DNA of 64,000 nt, taken from assembly GCA_938028745.1 (NCBI GenBank), contig CALIZL010000048.1:1-64000 (forward strand), in the 5' to 3' direction. Position 1 is the first letter of the stretch; each line of letters opens with the position of its first letter. Below are positions 61,536-64,000 of this stretch, piece after piece. The notes beneath the pieces were generated by a model. That model did no database searches, was not told where the DNA came from, and was given only the letters and a program-made list of their open reading frames with translations. The stretch comes from an uncultured Prevotella sp. Its GTDB lineage: Bacteria; Bacteroidota; Bacteroidia; Bacteroidales; Bacteroidaceae. Position numbers and translations under genes: made by a program.

Positions 61536-61585
61536 ATAAGGAGAACGCGAGCTGGGAGATGATACCCAACTCGCGTTCTCCTTAT
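61536..61585. terminator. Bidirectional terminator
   Basis: ATAAGGAGAACGCGAG (61536-61551) pairs perfectly with CTCGCGTTCTCCTTAT (61570-61585). It lies between the convergent synthetase and Crp/Fnr genes. Confidence 0.88.
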
Positions 61586-61736
61586 TATACACTTGCCGCA
61601 ATGGGGCGCATGTTGCAAATGTGCAGGGCTAAAAGTCGCCACCTTAATGCCGTGTCGTTGTTGGCTGTGTTGCAAACATGGCTCGGACATAGGCCGTTGT
61701 AGGCTGATAAACCCGTGGAGGAAGCGGGCAGAAGCC

Positions 61737-62402
61737 TTACAGCTTGCTGCGATCGAGGATGGTGATGCGTTTGCCTTCCACGCGTATTGCCCCCGCTTCG
61801 GCCAGTTCGGACATGGTTCTGAGCAGCGAAAACTTTTGTATGCCGAAACTTTCTGCAATCTCTTGCCGCGACTTGTCGAGCTGAACAACGTTGGAACCCT
61901 GTTTGCCCGAAGCCTCTTTGAGGAAATAACCTATCTTTTCGCGCACGGTGAAAAGGCTTAGCACGCGCAATCTCTTGGTAAGGAACACGTCGATGTTAGA
62001 CAAAATGGTTATAAAGTTGCGTCGCAGTATGGGGTCGATGTCGATTAGTTCCACGAAGTCGGCTTTTTCCATACGCAGCACGGTGGTTTCTGTTTCCGTT
62101 TCTACGCTTACGGGCATCAGGTTGTCTTTCGAAAAGATGAGGGCGGGCGCAATGAGGTTGCCTGCCACAAGGCGAATCACTTCTACCGACTTGCCCGAAA
62201 GGCTAACCATCCTTGCAACCATCTCGCCTTGCACCATGATGTCGACATGGCGGTAGGGCATTCCGGCAAGAATGTAGATGTCTTTCTTGTCGAATGTAAC
62301 AATTTTATGCTTGGTACTTGCCACGATTTGTTCGAGGCCTTGCTCGCTTATGCCATTGAACAATGGGCAATGAGTCAGCGCATTTAATAATTTCTTCTCC
62401 AT
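61737..62402 (-). CDS. Crp/Fnr family transcriptional regulator
   Basis: 221 residues. The N-terminal cyclic-nucleotide-binding-like beta-roll (HKIVTFDKKDIYILAGMPYRHVDIMVQGEMVARMV) is followed by the long dimerisation helix (FITILSNIDVFLTKRLRVLS) and a winged helix with LDKSRQEIAESFGIQKFSLLRTMSELAEAG. It has no N-terminal Cys cluster of the Fnr iron-sulphur kind. It resembles the HcpR-like branch common in this phylum, which reacts to nitrosative stress, but this is not proven. It is divergent from a cupin gene, and its promoter lies within a palindrome. Confidence 0.88.
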   Translation of the reverse strand: MEKKLLNALTHCPLFNGISEQGLEQIVASTKHKIVTFDKKDIYILAGMPYRHVDIMVQGEMVARMVSLSGKSVEVIRLVAGNLIAPALIFSKDNLMPVSVETETETTVLRMEKADFVELIDIDPILRRNFITILSNIDVFLTKRLRVLSLFTVREKIGYFLKEASGKQGSNVVQLDKSRQEIAESFGIQKFSLLRTMSELAEAGAIRVEGKRITILDRSKL

Positions 62403-62404
62403 CG

Positions 62405-62461
62405 GTTACAAAATTAACCATTATTTTTGTAACGGCAATGCTATTCGGTAACAAATGTTAT
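62405..62461 (-). promoter_or_regulatory. Promoter of the Crp/Fnr gene overlapped by palindromes
   Basis: CAAAATTA (62409-62416) is TAATTTTG on the - strand, 7 nt before the ATG. It is covered by a palindrome with arms GTTACAAAA (62405-62413) and TTTTGTAAC (62425-62433). A second one, TAACA-AA-TGTTA, lies at 62449-62460. Both look like FNR/CRP-type operator sites. Confidence 0.55.
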
Positions 62462-62494
62462 CTGCTTAACGCTTGGTACGGATTTTGTTTATAG

Positions 62495-62640
62495 GTGGTA
62501 AGGAGTAAAGTAGTAAGTGATAAGTAGTAAGTCTAGGATGCCTAGTATTCCTAGGATACCTAGAAATCCTAGAATACTCAGTACACCTAACGTTCCTAGT
62601 AAACTAGAAACTTAGCAATACACCAACATATAAACTCATA
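62495..62640. repeat. Stutter tract of TAAGTAGTAAG and CCTAGGATACCTAG words
   Basis: A tract of AGTAAG words and then repeated CTAGGAT/CCTAGAA words with CTAG centres, some self-complementary. It precedes the cupin gene and resembles the TTCCTAGATTTCTAG part of the 200-bp repeat. Confidence 0.75.
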
Positions 62641-62645
62641 CAGAT

Positions 62646-62972
62646 ATGGATAAGAAAATAGAAAAAGGCAAGGTGATTGTTGCCGACGAAATGATTAGTT
62701 ATGCCGAAGGAGGCGTAGTAAGTAAGGAATTTGTGCATGCCAATGCCGGCAGCCTAACGCTCTTTGCATTCGATGAAGGACAAGGGTTGAACGAACATTC
62801 CGCACCTTTCGATGCAACCGTGCAGGTGTTGGACGGCGAAGCGGAGATAAAAATCGATGGTGTGCCGCACGTTGTTAAGGCAGGCGAAATGATTATCATG
62901 CCCGCTAACCATCCCCACGCCTTGTTCGCCCACAAGCGTTTCAAGATGTTGCTTACGATGATTAGAGGATAA
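62646..62972 (+). CDS. Single-domain cupin protein
   Basis: 108 residues. The cupin motifs are EGQGLNEHSAPFDATVQVLDGEAEIKIDG and VKAGEMIIMPANHPHALFAHKRFKML, giving metal ligands His and Glu. One-domain cupins of this type bind metal and a small ligand, or act as isomerase or dioxygenase; no substrate is evident. It is divergent from the Crp/Fnr gene across a region with two palindromes and may be under its control. Confidence 0.88.
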   Translation: MDKKIEKGKVIVADEMISYAEGGVVSKEFVHANAGSLTLFAFDEGQGLNEHSAPFDATVQVLDGEAEIKIDGVPHVVKAGEMIIMPANHPHALFAHKRFKMLLTMIRG

Positions 62973-63035
62973 TAGGTTGGGGTGAGCTTTCATAACAACT
63001 CTCGCCCCAGAACCTTTTTCCAAGAAACAACCTTG

Positions 63036-63075
63036 CCCCGCCCCCTCTTCAAAGGGCGCGAGAGAAGTAATGTGC
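63036..63075. repeat. REP-like element, diverged copy
   Basis: CCCGCCCCCTCTTCAAAGG then GCGCGAGAGAAGTAATG, matching the arm layout of the elements at 8385 and 50088 with many changes. Confidence 0.5.
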
Positions 63076-63253
63076 TTAGTTTCAGCCGCATTTGCTTTGT
63101 AGCTGCATGCCATTTCGTTACTCTCGACCTTTGGCTGGTGAGTGGGGCAATGTTCTTTTAACTCCCTTTAACCTTTACTTCGTGCAAGCATTCTTTAATC
63201 CTACGTTTATAGAGGTGTAATCAACAATAAAAGTAACTTTAAAAATAAGAACA

Positions 63254-63844
63254 ATGTACACAAAATCTTTACTGACAACTATGGGCACAAGTGCCCTCTG
63301 TGCAACAATGCTGTTATTTACCGCTTGCGACAAAGACAACGACTCGAACAAGCCCATGTTGAACAAGCTTACTTTCGACAAAACGAAGGTTGAAGTAACA
63401 GAAGGCATGGAAACAGGACTGAACGTGAAAAACGGAACGGCACCCTTTAAGGCGATGCTGTCGGGAGAAAAGGATAAGAAAATTGCCGATGTAACCGTGA
63501 AAGACCGCGTAATAACCATCAAAGGTAAGATGGCAGGCACGGCTACGCTGGCCGTTACCGACAAGAAAGGCGATAGGGGCGTGATTAGTGTTGTTGTGAA
63601 CAAGCCCGTTGGGACGTTAAAACTAGACAAAACTTCGCTCACAATGGAAGTGGGAAAGACCGAAGTGGTGAAGGCGCAAGACGGGGATGGAAAATATACT
63701 GCTGTTGCCAAAGACCCGAAAACGGTTGAAGTGACGGTAAACCGCTATGAAATATCTGTTAAAGCACTAAAAAGTGGTAAGACAGATGTTGAGGTAAAAG
63801 ACGGAAAGAATAATTTGGGTATCATATCAATAACTGTTAAGTAA
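63254..63844 (+). CDS. Lipoprotein with two Ig-like beta domains
   Basis: 196 residues. The signal (SALCATMLLFTAC) has a lipobox. The mature part has two domains of about 75 residues, each with the design of bacterial Ig-like repeats: KLTFDKTKVEVTEGMETGLNV and TLKLDKTSLTMEVGKTEVVK open the two, and each closes with GTATLAVTDKKGDRGVISV or GKTDVEVKDGKNNLGIISI. Such BIG-type domains carry or display other factors on the cell surface. It is a single gene with a strong terminator. The specific partner is unknown. Confidence 0.82.
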   Translation: MYTKSLLTTMGTSALCATMLLFTACDKDNDSNKPMLNKLTFDKTKVEVTEGMETGLNVKNGTAPFKAMLSGEKDKKIADVTVKDRVITIKGKMAGTATLAVTDKKGDRGVISVVVNKPVGTLKLDKTSLTMEVGKTEVVKAQDGDGKYTAVAKDPKTVEVTVNRYEISVKALKSGKTDVEVKDGKNNLGIISITVK

Positions 63845-63885
63845 ACAATTCATTTCATCTATTCTGACTTCTGTATTTGGAAGGA

Positions 63886-63917
63886 TCAACCCCCGATTTG
63901 TGAAAATCGGGGGTTGA
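63886..63917. terminator. Terminator after the Ig-like lipoprotein
   Basis: TCAACCCCCGATTT (63886-63899) pairs perfectly with AAATCGGGGGTTGA (63904-63917) across a 4-nt loop. It probably serves both strands. Confidence 0.9.
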
Positions 63918-63922
63918 TTGGT

Positions 63923-64000
63923 TTAGTGTAGGTTGGTCTTTCGCATGTGCCCTAACCGCCCCATGTCGCTTTCTGTGGCCCCAATCAAGGTGTTGTGGGG
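63923..64000 (-). CDS. Possible C-terminal end of a gene running in from the right (partial)
   Basis: On the - strand an open frame enters at the window edge and stops with TAA at 63925-63923, giving GATESDMGRLGHMRKTNLH as the last residues. A convergent terminator sits just beyond, as would be expected. Only 25 codons are visible, so this is tentative. Confidence 0.35.
   Translation of the reverse strand, partial: PHNTLIGATESDMGRLGHMRKTNLH

Overview
The window looks like a chromosomal piece of a Prevotella-type member of the Bacteroidota. The reasons are the type IX secretion genes (porP-K-L-M-N order), the Bacteroidota promoter grammar (TTTG, 19-20 nt, TAnnTTTG) in front of many genes, the lack of Shine-Dalgarno sites, and families typical of the phylum: NigD-like and fimbrillin-type lipoproteins, GT87, PorP/SprF, and a one-protein hybrid two-component regulator. 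All assignments rest on reading motifs; no database search was possible. Layout: 1-594 is the end of an rRNA operon (23S 3' end, 5S, terminator). 1088-2767 is an AT-rich phosphoethanolamine-transferase-like gene with a long leader. 3.1-6.1 kb holds a SIMPL protein (-), a methyltransferase-like protein, a PduO-type cobalamin adenosyltransferase, a DUF2795 protein and a small membrane ORF. 6.2-10.5 kb is a lipid-linked-sugar locus: polysaccharide deacetylase, GT2 and GtrA flippase-like genes in one overlapping operon, then a convergent GT87 membrane mannosyltransferase-like gene. 10.9-13.1 kb is feoB (-). 14.5-21.3 kb is a beta-barrel gene and the T9SS core operon porPKLMN (-). 21.4-24.4 kb holds two tandem paralogous TPR genes around a small lipoprotein. 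24.4-27.2 kb is gene-poor and repeat-rich. 27.2-30.7 kb holds a small charged protein and a large TPR/histidine kinase/receiver/AraC regulator (-). 31-34.6 kb holds priA and a DtxR-type metal regulator with a FeoA-like domain. 35.9-43.5 kb runs argR, a PASTA protein, rluD-type synthase, ddl, a PlsC-like acyltransferase, a NigD-like lipoprotein and gamma carbonic anhydrase. 43.6-55.4 kb holds aminopeptidase P (-), mdh, gltX, waaA, a Bax-inhibitor-1 protein (-), a PgpH-like HD protein and a FadL-like porin. 57.7-64 kb holds a fimbrillin-like locus, an XRE-cupin/acyl-CoA synthetase pair, a Crp/Fnr regulator divergent from a cupin, and an Ig-like lipoprotein. The most unusual material is not coding. 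Four intergenic regions carry arrays of a 22-bp tandem repeat, and three of these sit inside a diverged, roughly 1-kb non-coding dispersed repeat. Between genes there are also mosaics of shared short modules (a roughly 200-bp repeat found twice, stutter tracts, a TTTGGCTTAACTCC module), REP-like GC-rich palindromes including a perfect 41-bp inverted pair, and 23-bp and 21-bp tandem repeats. A transcription unit at 37.15-37.41 kb has its own promoter and terminator but no ORF and is the best small-RNA candidate. A folded leader before priA, a 108-bp palindromic element before the acyltransferase gene, and two promoters placed for leaderless or nearly leaderless mRNAs are further regulatory observations.
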